The translations under genes were made by a program, and so were the position numbers. This document shows positions 50,052 through 58,825 of a DNA stretch of 64,000 nucleotides, in pieces. The notes under the pieces are model-generated. The model was not told the DNA's origin and did no database searches. It was given only the letters and a program-made list of their open reading frames with translations. How positions within the stretch are numbered: position 1 is the stretch's first letter; the number at the start of each line of letters is the position of its first letter. Source of the DNA: Rubrivivax sp. (GTDB taxonomy: Bacteria > Pseudomonadota > Gammaproteobacteria > Burkholderiales > Burkholderiaceae_C); contig JAJTDE010000004.1 in NCBI GenBank assembly GCA_021298085.1, positions 48,651-112,650 of the forward strand. The letters run 5' to 3'.

Positions 50052-50830
50052 CGGCGTCGGCGCCCAGGCTCGTGCAATCGGCCCAGAACGCGCTGGTGCA
50101 ACGGGTGCGGAAGCTGGCCGCCGACGCCAGCGGCTACCGGCGGCTGGGCCAGTGCTGGTTGGAAGGTGAGCACCTGGCCACCGCGGCCGGACAGCGAGGG
50201 CAACGCGCGGCCGTGGCCGTCCTGGCCGAGAGTGCCTGCCTGCGGGCCGACCTGGTGCACCTGGCACAGCAGGCCGAAGACAGCATCTGCATCCCCGATG
50301 CGCTGTGGGCCAGCCTGTCGAGCGTTCCCGCGGCCCAGGGCATTGGCTGGCTGTGCGCCCTGCCGGCGTCACCGGGCATCGATCCTGCCTTGGCGACCGT
50401 GGTGCTGGACCGTCTGCAGGACGCCGGCAATGTGGGCAGCATCCTGCGCTCCGCCGCAGCCCTGGGTGTGGCCCAGGTGGTGGCGATCCGAGGCACCGCC
50501 GCGCTGTGGTCGCCCAAGGTGCTGCGGGCTGGCATGGGTGCGCACGGGGCCCTTCGCCTGGTGGAAGGCGTTGAACCCGAAGCCGTGATGGCCCTGCCGT
50601 GGACGCTGGTGAGCACCAGCTCACACGGCGGCCAGCCCCTGCCCGTGGCCGCCCTGCCGGTGCCATGCGCCTGGGTGTTTGGCAATGAAGGGCAGGGCGT
50701 CAGCGAGGCACTGATGGCCCGCTGCGCGCTGCGGGTTTGCATACCGCAGCCGGGCGGCGAGGAGTCTCTGAATGCCGCCGCAGCGGCCGCCATCTGCCTG
50801 TACGAGGCCTCGCGTCGGCTGCACGGCTGA
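50048..50830 (+). CDS. SpoU/TrmH-family RNA 2'-O-methyltransferase
   Basis: A SPOUT methyltransferase with a trefoil knot. The protein has 260 residues: a short N-terminal RNA-binding part ([15 protein letters not shown]), then motif 1 [24 protein letters not shown], motif 2 [14 protein letters not shown] and motif 3 [22 protein letters not shown]. It most likely modifies a 23S rRNA ribose, but the site cannot be read. Position after rnhB is common in Burkholderiales. It is convergent with ppsR across 44 nt. Confidence 0.9.
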   Translation: MTASAPRLVQSAQNALVQRVRKLAADASGYRRLGQCWLEGEHLATAAGQRGQRAAVAVLAESACLRADLVHLAQQAEDSICIPDALWASLSSVPAAQGIGWLCALPASPGIDPALATVVLDRLQDAGNVGSILRSAAALGVAQVVAIRGTAALWSPKVLRAGMGAHGALRLVEGVEPEAVMALPWTLVSTSSHGGQPLPVAALPVPCAWVFGNEGQGVSEALMARCALRVCIPQPGGEESLNAAAAAAICLYEASRRLHG

Positions 50831-50874
50831 CGGCAGCGCCTGGATGGGCGCGCTCGGGCCCTGTCAGCGCGTGC

Positions 50875-51699
50875 TCAGTAGATCAGTCGGTCGGGCTTGA
50901 TGTCGCGCAGGATGGTGGTGGCGATCTCCTCGATCGACTTGTGCGTCGACGACAGCCAGCCAATGCCTTCACGTCGCATCATCGATTCGGCGGCACTGAC
51001 CTCGTAGCGGCAGTTGGGCAGAGACGCGTACTTGCTGTCCGGGCGCCGTTCATGGCGGATCTGCGACAGCCGCTCAGGGTCGATGGTGAGCCCGAAGCAC
51101 TTGGCCTTGTAGGGCGCCAGTGACGACGGCAACCGTCCGCGTTCAAAGTCTTCAGGAATCAGCGGGTAGTTGGCGGCCTTCACGCCGTGCTGCATCGCCA
51201 GGTACAGGCTGGTGGGCGTCTTGCCCGAGCGGCTCACGCCCACCAGGATCACGTCGGCGGTGTTGAGGTTGCGTGCTGACTGCCCGTCGTCGTGGGCCAG
51301 GGAGAAGTTGATCGCCTCGATGCGTTCGTTGTATTCCTCGCTCTTGGCGGCGTCGGAAAACCGCCCCACGCGGTGGTTGGAGGTCATGCCGAACTCTGCC
51401 TCGAGCGGCTCGACGAAGGTGCGGATCATGTCCAGCACCAGCGCCTTGCAGGACGGCCCTGTCAGCACGTCGCGCACGGAGGTGTTGACCAGGGTGATGA
51501 AGGCGATGGGCCTGACACCCTCGGCACGGGCCGTCTCCTCGATTTCCTTCACCACGGACCAGGCCTTGTCGATGGTGTCGATGAAGGGCCGTCGCACGTG
51601 CCGCGGCTTGACCGCGAACTGCGCGAGGATGGAGTTCCCGAAGGTTTCCGCGGTGATGCCGGTACCGTCTGAGACAAAAAAGACCGTTCTGTTGGGCAT
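50875..51699 (-). CDS. ppsR: PEP synthase regulatory protein (kinase/pyrophosphorylase)
   Basis: A DUF299 bifunctional enzyme that turns PEP synthase off by ADP-dependent Thr phosphorylation and on again by Pi-dependent dephosphorylation. The protein has 274 residues: N-terminal MPNRTVFFVSDGTGITAETF, the P-loop-like GVSRSGKTPTSLYLAMQHG and a C-terminal catalytic stretch with DSKYASL. It is divergent from its target ppsA, the usual arrangement. Confidence 0.95.
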   Translation of the reverse strand: MPNRTVFFVSDGTGITAETFGNSILAQFAVKPRHVRRPFIDTIDKAWSVVKEIEETARAEGVRPIAFITLVNTSVRDVLTGPSCKALVLDMIRTFVEPLEAEFGMTSNHRVGRFSDAAKSEEYNERIEAINFSLAHDDGQSARNLNTADVILVGVSRSGKTPTSLYLAMQHGVKAANYPLIPEDFERGRLPSSLAPYKAKCFGLTIDPERLSQIRHERRPDSKYASLPNCRYEVSAAESMMRREGIGWLSSTHKSIEEIATTILRDIKPDRLIY

Positions 51700-51734
51700 G
51701 GTGTGCCGTGGCCAAGGGGGGTGAAGTAGGGGCC

Positions 51735-51740
51735 ATCATA
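51735..51740 (-). promoter_or_regulatory. -10 box for ppsR
   Basis: TATGAT on the minus strand, 36 nt upstream of the ppsR ATG. No clear -35. Confidence 0.4.
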
Positions 51741-51753
51741 GAAAAGATCTCCC

Positions 51754-51759
51754 TACAAT
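51754..51759 (+). promoter_or_regulatory. -10 box for ppsA
   Basis: TACAAT, 158 nt before the ppsA ATG, so the leader would be about 150 nt. No good -35 is visible. It is only 14 nt from the opposing ppsR box, so the two promoters overlap or compete. Confidence 0.45.
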
Positions 51760-51916
51760 CGGCCGCAATATCCTGCCACCCCCTGATGAGCGACGCCATG
51801 CCCAGCCCCGACCAACAGCCAGAAACGGCTGCGGCGCGCGTTTGTGTCCATCCCGGGCGCACCCCTCGGGTGAGGCGTGTGAAGGCAGCCGGTTTTTTAC
51901 TTCACGGAGCTTTCCC

Positions 51917-54316
51917 ATGTCTGCAACCCCACTGTCGACCGCCCTGGTCGTGCCGTTTGAACACCTGAGAATGACCGATGTCGAGGTGGTCGGCGGCAAG
52001 AACGCCTCCCTCGGCGAGATGATCAGCCAACTGGCCGCCACAGGCGTGCGGGTGCCCGGCGGTTTTGCCACGACGGCGCACGCCTTCCGACAGTTTCTGG
52101 CGCATGGCGGCCTGGCCGCGAAGATCGCGCAGAAGCTGGCCACGCTCGACACCGACGATGTTCGCGCCCTCGCCGAAGCGGGCGCCGAAATCCGCCAGTG
52201 GGTCATCGATACACCCTTCCCGGCCGACCTGGAAGCCGCCATCCGTGCCGAGTTTGCTCGCCTGACGGCCGACAACCCGGGCGCGTCGTTTGCGGTGCGT
52301 TCGTCGGCCACGGCCGAAGACCTGCCCGATGCGTCCTTTGCCGGCCAGCAGGAGACCTTCCTGAATGTGAGCGGCATCGACGACGTGCTGCACCGCATGA
52401 AGGAGGTGTTTGCCTCGCTCTACAACGATCGCGCCATCAGCTACCGCGTGCACAAGGGTTTTGCGCACAACGACGTGGCCCTGTCGGCGGGTGTCCAGCG
52501 CATGGTCCGGTCTGACCTGGGTTCTGCCGGCGTGATGTTCACCATCGACACCGAAAGCGGCTTCTCCGAGGTGGTGTTCATCACCTCCAGCTATGGCCTG
52601 GGCGAAACCGTGGTCCAAGGCGCCGTCAACCCCGACGAGTTCTACGTGCACAAGGCCGCGTTGCGCGCCGGCAAGCTGGCCGTCATCCGCCGCACGCTCG
52701 GTTCCAAGCTGATCCGCATGGAGTTTGCGTCAGACGAGGAAAAGGCTGCGTCGGGCAAGCTGGTTCGCACCGTGGACACCCCGCCAGAACAGCGCAACCG
52801 CTACTCGCTCAACGACGCCGAGGTGACCGAACTCGCTCGCTATGCGCTCATCATCGAGCAGCATTACGGCCGTCCGATGGACATCGAGTGGGGCAAGGAC
52901 GGCGCCGACGGGCGCCTGTACATCCTCCAGGCCCGCCCTGAGACCGTCAAGAGCCAGTCGGCAGGCCAGGTGGAACAGCGCTTCAAGCTCAAGGGCACCG
53001 GCACCATCCTGACCGAGGGCAGGGCCATCGGCCAGAAGATTGGTACGGGCCGGGTGCGCCTGGTGCACTCGCTCAACGACATGGACAAGGTCCAGGCCGG
53101 TGACGTGCTGGTCACCGACATGACCGACCCGAACTGGGAACCCGTCATGAAGCGGGCCAGCGCCATCGTCACCAACCGCGGCGGGCGCACCTGCCACGCG
53201 GCCATCATCGCGCGTGAGCTCGGCATTCCCGCGGTGGTCGGGTGCGGCGACGCCACCGAGAAGCTCAGCGATGGCAGCCTCGTCACCGTGGCCTGCTCCG
53301 AAGGGGACACCGGCTTCATCTTTGATGGCCTGCTGGAAACGGAAGTCAACGAGGTCAAGCGTGGCGAGATGCCGTACTGCCCCATCAAGATCATGATGAA
53401 CGTGGGCAACCCGCAACTCGCGTTTGACTTTGCGCAGATGCCGAATTCAGGCGTGGGGCTGGCACGGCTGGAATTCATCATCAACAACAACATCGGCGTG
53501 CACCCGAAGGCCATCCTCGACTACCCCAACGTCGACCCGGAGCTGAAGAAGGCCGTCGAATCGGTAGCCCGTGGCCATGCCTCACCCCGTGCCTTCTACG
53601 TGGACAAGCTGGTGGAAGGCGTGGCCACGATCGCCGCCGCCTTCTGGCCCAAGCCGGTCATCGTGCGCCTGTCGGATTTCAAGAGCAATGAATACCGCAA
53701 GCTGATTGGTGGCACCCGCTACGAGCCCGACGAGGAAAACCCGATGCTGGGCTTCCGCGGCGCCAGCCGCTATATCAGCGGCGAGTTCAGCGACGCCTTT
53801 GCGATGGAGTGCGAAGCGCTGCGACGTGTCCGCACGGAGATGGGCCTGACCAACGTCGAGATCATGGTGCCGTTTGTGCGCACCGTGCGCCAGGCCGAGC
53901 GTGTGGCTGAGATGCTTGCTGAACGGGGCCTCAAGCGGGGCGACAACGGCCTGCGCCTGATCATGATGTGCGAGGTGCCCAGCAACGCCATCCTGGCCGA
54001 CCAGTTCCTGAACCACTTCGACGGCATGTCCATCGGCTCGAATGACCTGACCCAGCTCACGCTGGGGCTGGACCGTGATTCAGGTCTCGAGCAGCTGGCC
54101 GGTGACTTCGACGAGCGCGACCCGGCCGTCAAGGCCATGATCTCGCGCGCCATCGCGGCCTGCCGCGCTACGGGCAAGTACGTGGGGATCTGCGGGCAGG
54201 GCCCCAGCGATCACCCGGACTTTGCCGAGTGGCTGGCCCAGGAAGGTATTGCGTCGATCTCCCTCAACCCCGATACGGTGGTCGACACCTGGGAGCGTCT
54301 GGCGGCGTTGCGCTGA
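51917..54316 (+). CDS. ppsA: Phosphoenolpyruvate synthase
   Basis: Converts pyruvate and ATP to PEP, AMP and phosphate in gluconeogenesis. The protein has 799 residues: an N-terminal ATP-grasp domain ([33 protein letters not shown]), the central phosphohistidine domain with [21 protein letters not shown] (active H427), and a C-terminal PEP/pyruvate-binding TIM barrel with C759 in [16 protein letters not shown] 51917 gives the usual N-terminus; an ORF from 51842 includes Pro/Arg-rich leader. TTCACGGAGC at 51901-51910 supplies the ribosome-binding site. Its partner ppsR is divergent. Confidence 0.96.
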   Translation: MSATPLSTALVVPFEHLRMTDVEVVGGKNASLGEMISQLAATGVRVPGGFATTAHAFRQFLAHGGLAAKIAQKLATLDTDDVRALAEAGAEIRQWVIDTPFPADLEAAIRAEFARLTADNPGASFAVRSSATAEDLPDASFAGQQETFLNVSGIDDVLHRMKEVFASLYNDRAISYRVHKGFAHNDVALSAGVQRMVRSDLGSAGVMFTIDTESGFSEVVFITSSYGLGETVVQGAVNPDEFYVHKAALRAGKLAVIRRTLGSKLIRMEFASDEEKAASGKLVRTVDTPPEQRNRYSLNDAEVTELARYALIIEQHYGRPMDIEWGKDGADGRLYILQARPETVKSQSAGQVEQRFKLKGTGTILTEGRAIGQKIGTGRVRLVHSLNDMDKVQAGDVLVTDMTDPNWEPVMKRASAIVTNRGGRTCHAAIIARELGIPAVVGCGDATEKLSDGSLVTVACSEGDTGFIFDGLLETEVNEVKRGEMPYCPIKIMMNVGNPQLAFDFAQMPNSGVGLARLEFIINNNIGVHPKAILDYPNVDPELKKAVESVARGHASPRAFYVDKLVEGVATIAAAFWPKPVIVRLSDFKSNEYRKLIGGTRYEPDEENPMLGFRGASRYISGEFSDAFAMECEALRRVRTEMGLTNVEIMVPFVRTVRQAERVAEMLAERGLKRGDNGLRLIMMCEVPSNAILADQFLNHFDGMSIGSNDLTQLTLGLDRDSGLEQLAGDFDERDPAVKAMISRAIAACRATGKYVGICGQGPSDHPDFAEWLAQEGIASISLNPDTVVDTWERLAALR

Positions 54317-54528
54317 TAGCCCAGCAGCGGCCGGCTCGGTGCCGGCCGCGGGCGATTGCCGTCGTTGGAGGGAACTTCCTCGATCAGGTTCTTCCAGGCC
54401 AGCTCGATCAGCCACTCACGGGCCTGCGGCCCCAGCAGCCGACAGATCTCGTCATCGCTCAGCGTGCCATTGACGAGGATGAGCGCCGCGCGCTGGCGCG
54501 GGCTCAGGCGGTGGCTGCGAAGGGCCAT
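54211..54528 (-). CDS. Unrecognised small HTH-like protein overlapping ppsA
   Basis: An open frame of 105 residues from ATG 54528: [20 protein letters not shown] and then [15 protein letters not shown] look like a small helix-turn-helix with a Ser/Pro-rich, probably disordered tail. Longer starts at 54570 or 54639 are also open. AGGAG touches the 54528 ATG, which is too close for good use. The tail is antisense to the last 106 nt of ppsA. The CTAGG-N7-CCTAG palindrome at 54658 lies 130 nt upstream. I know no function; it may be a real gene or a chance frame. Confidence 0.4.
   Translation of the reverse strand: MALRSHRLSPRQRAALILVNGTLSDDEICRLLGPQAREWLIELAWKNLIEEVPSNDGNRPRPAPSRPLLGYQRNAARRSQVSTTVSGLREIDAIPSWASHSAKSG
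54327..54349 (+). terminator. GC-rich hairpin after ppsA
   Basis: A perfect 9-bp stem GCGGCCGGC / GCCGGCCGC with loop TCGGT, 11 nt past the ppsA stop; no T-run follows. It lies inside the opposing small ORF. Confidence 0.5.
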
Positions 54529-54657
54529 CTCCTGTCGGCCCTTCGGGGTCTTTCGGTGGCATCGGGACATGAACGTGGGCAGGCCGGGGGGTGGCGCAAA
54601 GGGTGGCTGCGCCCTGGCGATACGGGTACAAGGGCTCATCTTGCGCCAGCTTGATGC

Positions 54658-54674
54658 CTAGGGCGTATCCCTAG
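54658..54674. promoter_or_regulatory. Putative operator A (CTAGG-N7-CCTAG)
   Basis: CTAGGGCGTATCCCTAG, followed by TGAGG. It matches site B at 57468-57484 in both half-sites, the 7-nt spacer length and the trailing GAGG. It lies between the exonuclease stop and the small minus-strand ORF. A dimeric regulator is likely; which one is unknown. Confidence 0.5.
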
Positions 54675-54717
54675 TGAGGCGGACGTCCAACCCCGGACAT
54701 CAGGGGTTGCGCCAGGC

Positions 54718-55365
54718 TCAGGAAGCCGAGTTGTGCAGCCAGCGCGCGTTTTGCGCCATCCGCTGCAGCGGGCGAAAGGCCAGCCCGTGCCCGCGCTCCT
54801 GCCAGCGGCGCAGGGCCAGCAGCGCCAGTTGTGCGGTGGCCAGCGCGTCGGCCGCCGCCTGGTGCCGAGCCAGGCAGGTGATGCCGAATGCCTGAAGCCA
54901 GTCGTCGAGTGCCCGGTGGCTGTTGGTGTGCCACAGCTCCCTGAGCACCGGCGCCAGGTCCAGCCACGGGTTGTCCGGCTTGGCCAGGCCTGCCTTGTCA
55001 AAGGCCCGGTCCAGCATGACCTCGTCAAAGGCACTGTGATAGCCCAGCAGCGGTGAGGTCGCCGCCCAGGCCTGGAAGTCGCGCAGCGCCTGGGCAGGCT
55101 CCACACCGTCGCGCTGTGCTTGCACGCCAATGCCATGCAGCAGGATGTTGTCCTTGTCGAGCACTGGCGTGGCAGGCCGCAGGAAGACGGCAAAGCTGTC
55201 GCTGAGCTGGATCTGGGGCTGAGGCTGGGTCATGTCGATGGCCACTCCCGCGATCGCCAGCAGCTCGGCCGCGTGGGGGTCGAGCCCACTGGTTTCGACG
55301 TCCACGACCAGCCAGCGTGAATCATTCAGCGCGGCGGGGTTGGACCAGGGCCAGCGCCACGTCAT
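54718..55365 (-). CDS. DnaQ-like 3'-5' exonuclease (DEDDh)
   Basis: A stand-alone exonuclease of the DNA polymerase III epsilon type, 215 residues. Exo I is LVVDVETSGLDPHAAELL, exo II YHSAFDEVMLDRAF and the last motif HQAAADALATAQLALLAL with the catalytic His and Asp. Its start overlaps the upstream DUF294 gene stop by 4 nt (ATGA), so the two are coupled. The same pair is found near acetate-type symporters in other proteobacteria; its role there is not known. It is not the replicative DnaQ, which is longer and lies with rnhA. Confidence 0.88.
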   Translation of the reverse strand: MTWRWPWSNPAALNDSRWLVVDVETSGLDPHAAELLAIAGVAIDMTQPQPQIQLSDSFAVFLRPATPVLDKDNILLHGIGVQAQRDGVEPAQALRDFQAWAATSPLLGYHSAFDEVMLDRAFDKAGLAKPDNPWLDLAPVLRELWHTNSHRALDDWLQAFGITCLARHQAAADALATAQLALLALRRWQERGHGLAFRPLQRMAQNARWLHNSAS

Positions 55366-57275
55366 CGCTGGTAGTCCATTTCGAGGCGCTGCTGAAGCTG
55401 ACGTGCGATGCGCAGCGCGTCGCGCAGCACACGCTGGTCAATGGTGTTGAGTTCAGCCACCGGCAGACAGTTGGGGTTGTCCATGGGCCGTGTGGTCTCA
55501 GGGTCCATCTGGATGCGCAGCCTGAGCGACTGCAGGAATTCGAACGCAGTGACCCAGGCCTGCCATTCGCTGGGCGGTATCGCCTGGGCTTGCCCGTAGG
55601 CCTGTAGACGGTCGCGTGTGTTGGTGGCGGCGATGCCCGACGCCAACGCATAGATGCGAGCGGCGTCGACGATGATCGCCGTGCCCTGCAGCTTGAGGTC
55701 GACAACCGCCTGGCCGTCGACGTCCCGGGTTTCCACACTGCCCCGCCAGTTCAGGGGCGGCCGGCTGCGCAGGGCGTTCAAGGCCAGCTGCTTCATGAAG
55801 CGGGGCAGGCGCGCGGCGTGTTCGGCGATGTGCGTGCGCAGCTGCCCGGCCATCCCGGTGGCGCCGGCGATGCCGCGCAGATCAAAGAAGATGCTGGCGT
55901 TGAGCAGGTCCTCCGGCGCACCGTGCTGCATCCAGTGGTCGAAGCGGGCCAGCCACTCGTGCTGGGTGAGGCAGCAGTCGGGGTTGGAGGCCATCACCTT
56001 GCCCTTGCACAGCGGGTAACCGCACGCATCGAGCGCCTCGTTGGCGTCCAGCGCCATCGCCAGCCAGCGCTGGCGTTCATCGGCGGTGGTGTCATCGGCG
56101 AGCACCAGCCCGTTGTCCTGGTCGGTGGCGATGGTCTGTTCGCTCCGCCCTTCAGAGCCGAATGCCAGCCAGCAGGCGCGCTGCATGTCCAAACCGTGCT
56201 GCTGGGCCAGCAGCTGCACCAGGCGTTCGGCCAGGACATCGTTCAGGTGGGAAATCAGTGCCGTCAGCTGCCGGGCTTGCACCCCCTGGCCGATCAGGCT
56301 GCGCGCCAAGGCGCGGATCTGCGGTGCTGCGGCACGCAGGGCCGAAGTGTCCTTGGCGTAGCGCAGCTCGCTGCTGACCTGCTTGAGCGACAGGCGCTGC
56401 AGCGCAAACAGATCGCGCTCGCTGACGATGCTGACCAGCTTCTCACCGTCCATGATGGGCACGTGCCGGATGCCGTGGGCCGACATCGTCAAGGCAGCGT
56501 CCTGGACGGTCTGTTCAACACCCAGGGTGAGCACGGGCGCCGACATGACGTCCGACACCGGGCTGTCCAGCGGCACCTGGGGCAGGGTGATCCGGCCGAG
56601 CACGTCATGCCGGGTGACGATGCCCAGCGGGGCGCCGGTTCCGTCACCCACCAACACCGAACCGACCCGTTGCTGCTGCATCTGCTCAAGGGCTTCGCGC
56701 AGCAGCGTGTCGGGCCTGACACAAAGGGGCTGTCGGCGTGCGAGGCTGCCGAGGCTGGCTTCAAAGCTCTGCTGGGCCAATGTCTGCGACGCCATCTGGG
56801 CCTGCAAGGCCTGGCGGGACAAGTCCAGCAGCTGGACGATGCGCCGGTTGAGGAAATCCGCCAGCGGTGCACTGTGGCGAGCCAGTGTCTCGAGCGTCTC
56901 CACCGGAATCGCGAGGCAGAAGGTGTCGCCTTCGGCGGTGTAGTGAGACGTCACGGCCCGGCGTGCCAGTGCGGCGCCCACCGGGAACAGGTCACCTTCG
57001 TCGTAGCGGAAGTTTCCAGCGGATTCTGCCAGCCCTCGCCGCCCGATGATGCCGCCCTGCATCACGCACATCACCTGCGTCACGGCGCCGCTGGCGGGTG
57101 TCAGCACCGGCTCATCGGGTGCGAAGTAACGCATCGTGGCAGCGGTGGCCAGCCCGACCAACTGATCAGGCTGCATCTGGGCAAATGGCGCGTGTGCGGC
57201 GAGCTGACGTGCCAGGCCGCTCACCAGCTGCGATGATGGGGTGGTCTTCGCGCGGACGGATTGGGCAGTGGGCAT
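55362..57275 (-). CDS. cNMP-binding/CBS/DUF294 nucleotidyltransferase-like protein
   Basis: A large soluble sensor protein of 637 residues. In order: a Crp-like cyclic-nucleotide domain (about 30-145, APFAQMQPDQLVGLATAATM), two CBS domains (about 170-300, LREALEQMQQQRVGSVLVGD and MSAPVLTLGVEQTVQDAAL), a DUF294 GlnD-like nucleotidyltransferase domain with FGSEGRSEQTIATDQDNG, and a C-terminal DUF294 helical domain. It may sense an adenine nucleotide or cNMP and nucleotidylate a partner; that is inference. It is coupled to the exonuclease. The frame stays open to 57419, but MPTAQSVRAK at 57275 is the likely start. Confidence 0.88.
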   Translation of the reverse strand: MPTAQSVRAKTTPSSQLVSGLARQLAAHAPFAQMQPDQLVGLATAATMRYFAPDEPVLTPASGAVTQVMCVMQGGIIGRRGLAESAGNFRYDEGDLFPVGAALARRAVTSHYTAEGDTFCLAIPVETLETLARHSAPLADFLNRRIVQLLDLSRQALQAQMASQTLAQQSFEASLGSLARRQPLCVRPDTLLREALEQMQQQRVGSVLVGDGTGAPLGIVTRHDVLGRITLPQVPLDSPVSDVMSAPVLTLGVEQTVQDAALTMSAHGIRHVPIMDGEKLVSIVSERDLFALQRLSLKQVSSELRYAKDTSALRAAAPQIRALARSLIGQGVQARQLTALISHLNDVLAERLVQLLAQQHGLDMQRACWLAFGSEGRSEQTIATDQDNGLVLADDTTADERQRWLAMALDANEALDACGYPLCKGKVMASNPDCCLTQHEWLARFDHWMQHGAPEDLLNASIFFDLRGIAGATGMAGQLRTHIAEHAARLPRFMKQLALNALRSRPPLNWRGSVETRDVDGQAVVDLKLQGTAIIVDAARIYALASGIAATNTRDRLQAYGQAQAIPPSEWQAWVTAFEFLQSLRLRIQMDPETTRPMDNPNCLPVAELNTIDQRVLRDALRIARQLQQRLEMDYQR

Positions 57276-57467
57276 GGCGGCTCTCAGGCTGCACGCAGCG
57301 CAAGTGCGGATGGGCACATGGTATGCGAGCTGTTGATGGATGCGCGACACGAGTTGGCGGCCGTATTGGGCCGAGCTGGCCTGTCTGCCGCGTGGGCCTG
57401 GCGCAGGGTTTATGCGCACAGGGCTTTCACCCGTTTGCGGGGAGGGCAGTTCGAGGCCGGGGTGTCT

Positions 57468-57484
57468 CTAGGTGGAACACCTAG
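57468..57484. promoter_or_regulatory. Putative operator B (CTAGG-N7-CCTAG)
   Basis: CTAGGTGGAACACCTAG, a 7-bp inverted repeat around GAA, followed by GGAGG. It lies in the 294-nt space between the divergent DUF294 gene and the small membrane-protein gene and could control both. Apart from this site I see nothing definite in 57276-57569; TTGACC at 57535-57540 may be a weak -35 for the plus-strand unit. Confidence 0.55.
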
Positions 57485-57569
57485 GGAGGTCTGCCCGGGG
57501 TTGGGCTGTTCAGTCAGAAACCGGTAAGCGCCCATTGACCATGATGTGAGCACTTGTGAGAAATGACAA

Positions 57570-57866
57570 ATGCTCGCCTTTCTGAACGCCGCCCAATTGG
57601 TTCTGTACATCGCTCTGCTGGCCCTGTTGGGTCAGGGGGTTTTGTTCGTCCTGGCCGGTGAAGGGCGTGACGGCAACTTCTTCTACGGACTGTTCAAGGT
57701 CATCACCAAACCTTTCACCTGGGTGGCGCGCAAGCTGACGCCGCGAAAGGTGGCCGATCAGCATGTTCCCTTCGTCGCGTTTTTCCTGTTGTTGGTGCTT
57801 TACGCCGTGGTGACCCTCGAAAAGATCAGCTATTGCGTCAATGCGCAGATGGTGGGCTGCACATGA
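57570..57866 (+). CDS. Unrecognised small membrane protein
   Basis: A protein of 98 residues with two membrane helices: an N-terminal one (AAQLVLYIALLALLGQGVLF) and one near the C-terminus (PFVAFFLLLVLYAVVTLEKI), joined by a basic loop with FFYGLFKVITKPFTWVARK and two Cys near the end. I do not recognise a named family. Its stop overlaps the TPR gene in ATGA, so the two are made together. The promoter is probably in the space holding operator B. Confidence 0.75.
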   Translation: MLAFLNAAQLVLYIALLALLGQGVLFVLAGEGRDGNFFYGLFKVITKPFTWVARKLTPRKVADQHVPFVAFFLLLVLYAVVTLEKISYCVNAQMVGCT

Positions 57867-58441
57867 ACTTGCTTTCACATGCCTTTCTCAAGTGGCAGGC
57901 GATGCTCTGGTACGCGTTGGGCATGACAGACCGTGCCTGCCGCACCTACGACCGCCTGCTGGAACAATGGCCGAATGACGCCAAAGCCCTGGCTGCGCGT
58001 ACCCATCTCCATGCGCAGGACAAGCGCCTGAGCCTGGCGCTCGCCGATTCAGAGCGCCTGGTGGCGCTGAAGCCCGAGGACGCACGTGCCTGGTTCAACC
58101 ATGGCTACCTGCTGGAACTCGCCGAGCAGTGGGACGCAGCCCTCGCCGCCTTTGAACGCTCGGTGACCCTCTCTCCCAAGCTGGACCGCGCCTGGTATGG
58201 CATGGGCCTGGTGCTGATCAGGCTGCAGCGTTATGACGATGCGGTGGAGGCGCTTCAGCGCAACACCGAGCTGCAGCCGATGAGTCCTTATGGCTGGTAC
58301 CAGCTGGCGCGGGTGCATGTTGATCGGCAGCAGCCTGAAGAGGCCTTGAAGGTGATCAAGCACCTCAAGGGCTTCGAGCCCAAGGTGGCTGCGCAACTCG
58401 AGCGTGAAACAGGTTTGATCGTCGGTCAGGCCAGTGCCTGA
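57863..58441 (+). CDS. TPR-repeat protein
   Basis: A protein of 192 residues with five TPR-like units: AMLWYALGMTDRACRTYDRL, DSERLVALKPEDARAWFNHG, LLELAEQWDAALAAFERSV, YGMGLVLIRLQRYDDAVEAL and YQLARVHVDRQQPEEALKVI. No signal peptide is evident. It is likely a cytoplasmic scaffold for the small membrane protein whose gene it overlaps. No function is known to me. The gap to DUF4212 is 125 nt. Confidence 0.8.
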   Translation: MNLLSHAFLKWQAMLWYALGMTDRACRTYDRLLEQWPNDAKALAARTHLHAQDKRLSLALADSERLVALKPEDARAWFNHGYLLELAEQWDAALAAFERSVTLSPKLDRAWYGMGLVLIRLQRYDDAVEALQRNTELQPMSPYGWYQLARVHVDRQQPEEALKVIKHLKGFEPKVAAQLERETGLIVGQASA

Positions 58442-58566
58442 GGGCCGCGCGGGCAAATGTGTGTGAGCAGGCGCGCGCGAGCGCGGGCAGTTCCGGCTGG
58501 CCAAACCGGAAGACATGAAGATCGGCCCGTTGAGGGTGTGTTCAACTTAACAAGAGGGGTACTGCA

Positions 58567-58821
58567 ATGCAGGTGAGTGAAAACCACCAGCGTTACTGGC
58601 AGAAGAACTTGCGGATCACAGGCATCCTGCTGTTCATCTGGTTTGTGGTGACGTATGTGGTCGCGTTTTTCGCGCGCGACTTGAGCTTTTCTTTCTTTGG
58701 GTGGCCATTCAGCTTCTGGGTTGGTTCCCAGGGGTCGCTGGTCGTCTATGTGCTCATCATTGGTTTCTATGCTCGTTACATGAACAAGCTGGACCAAGAG
58801 CACGGCGTGGCGGAGGACTGA
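58567..58821 (+). CDS. DUF4212 small subunit of sodium:solute symporter
   Basis: A protein of 84 residues with two membrane helices (ITGILLFIWFVVTYVVAFFA and a second from SLVVYVLIIGFYARYM) and the start HQRYWQKNLRITG, the DUF4212 pattern. This family is always next to a VC_2705-type sodium:solute symporter and is thought to be its small partner; the gene here is 4 nt before it. AAGAGGGG at 58551-58558 is the ribosome-binding site. Confidence 0.92.
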   Translation: MQVSENHQRYWQKNLRITGILLFIWFVVTYVVAFFARDLSFSFFGWPFSFWVGSQGSLVVYVLIIGFYARYMNKLDQEHGVAED

Positions 58822-58825
58822 CACC

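Noticed and set aside
57318-57527. A plus-strand frame starting MVCELLMDARHELAAVL near the DUF294 start
   Set aside because: Somewhat protein-like, but it covers operator B, has no ribosome-binding site and no recognised family.
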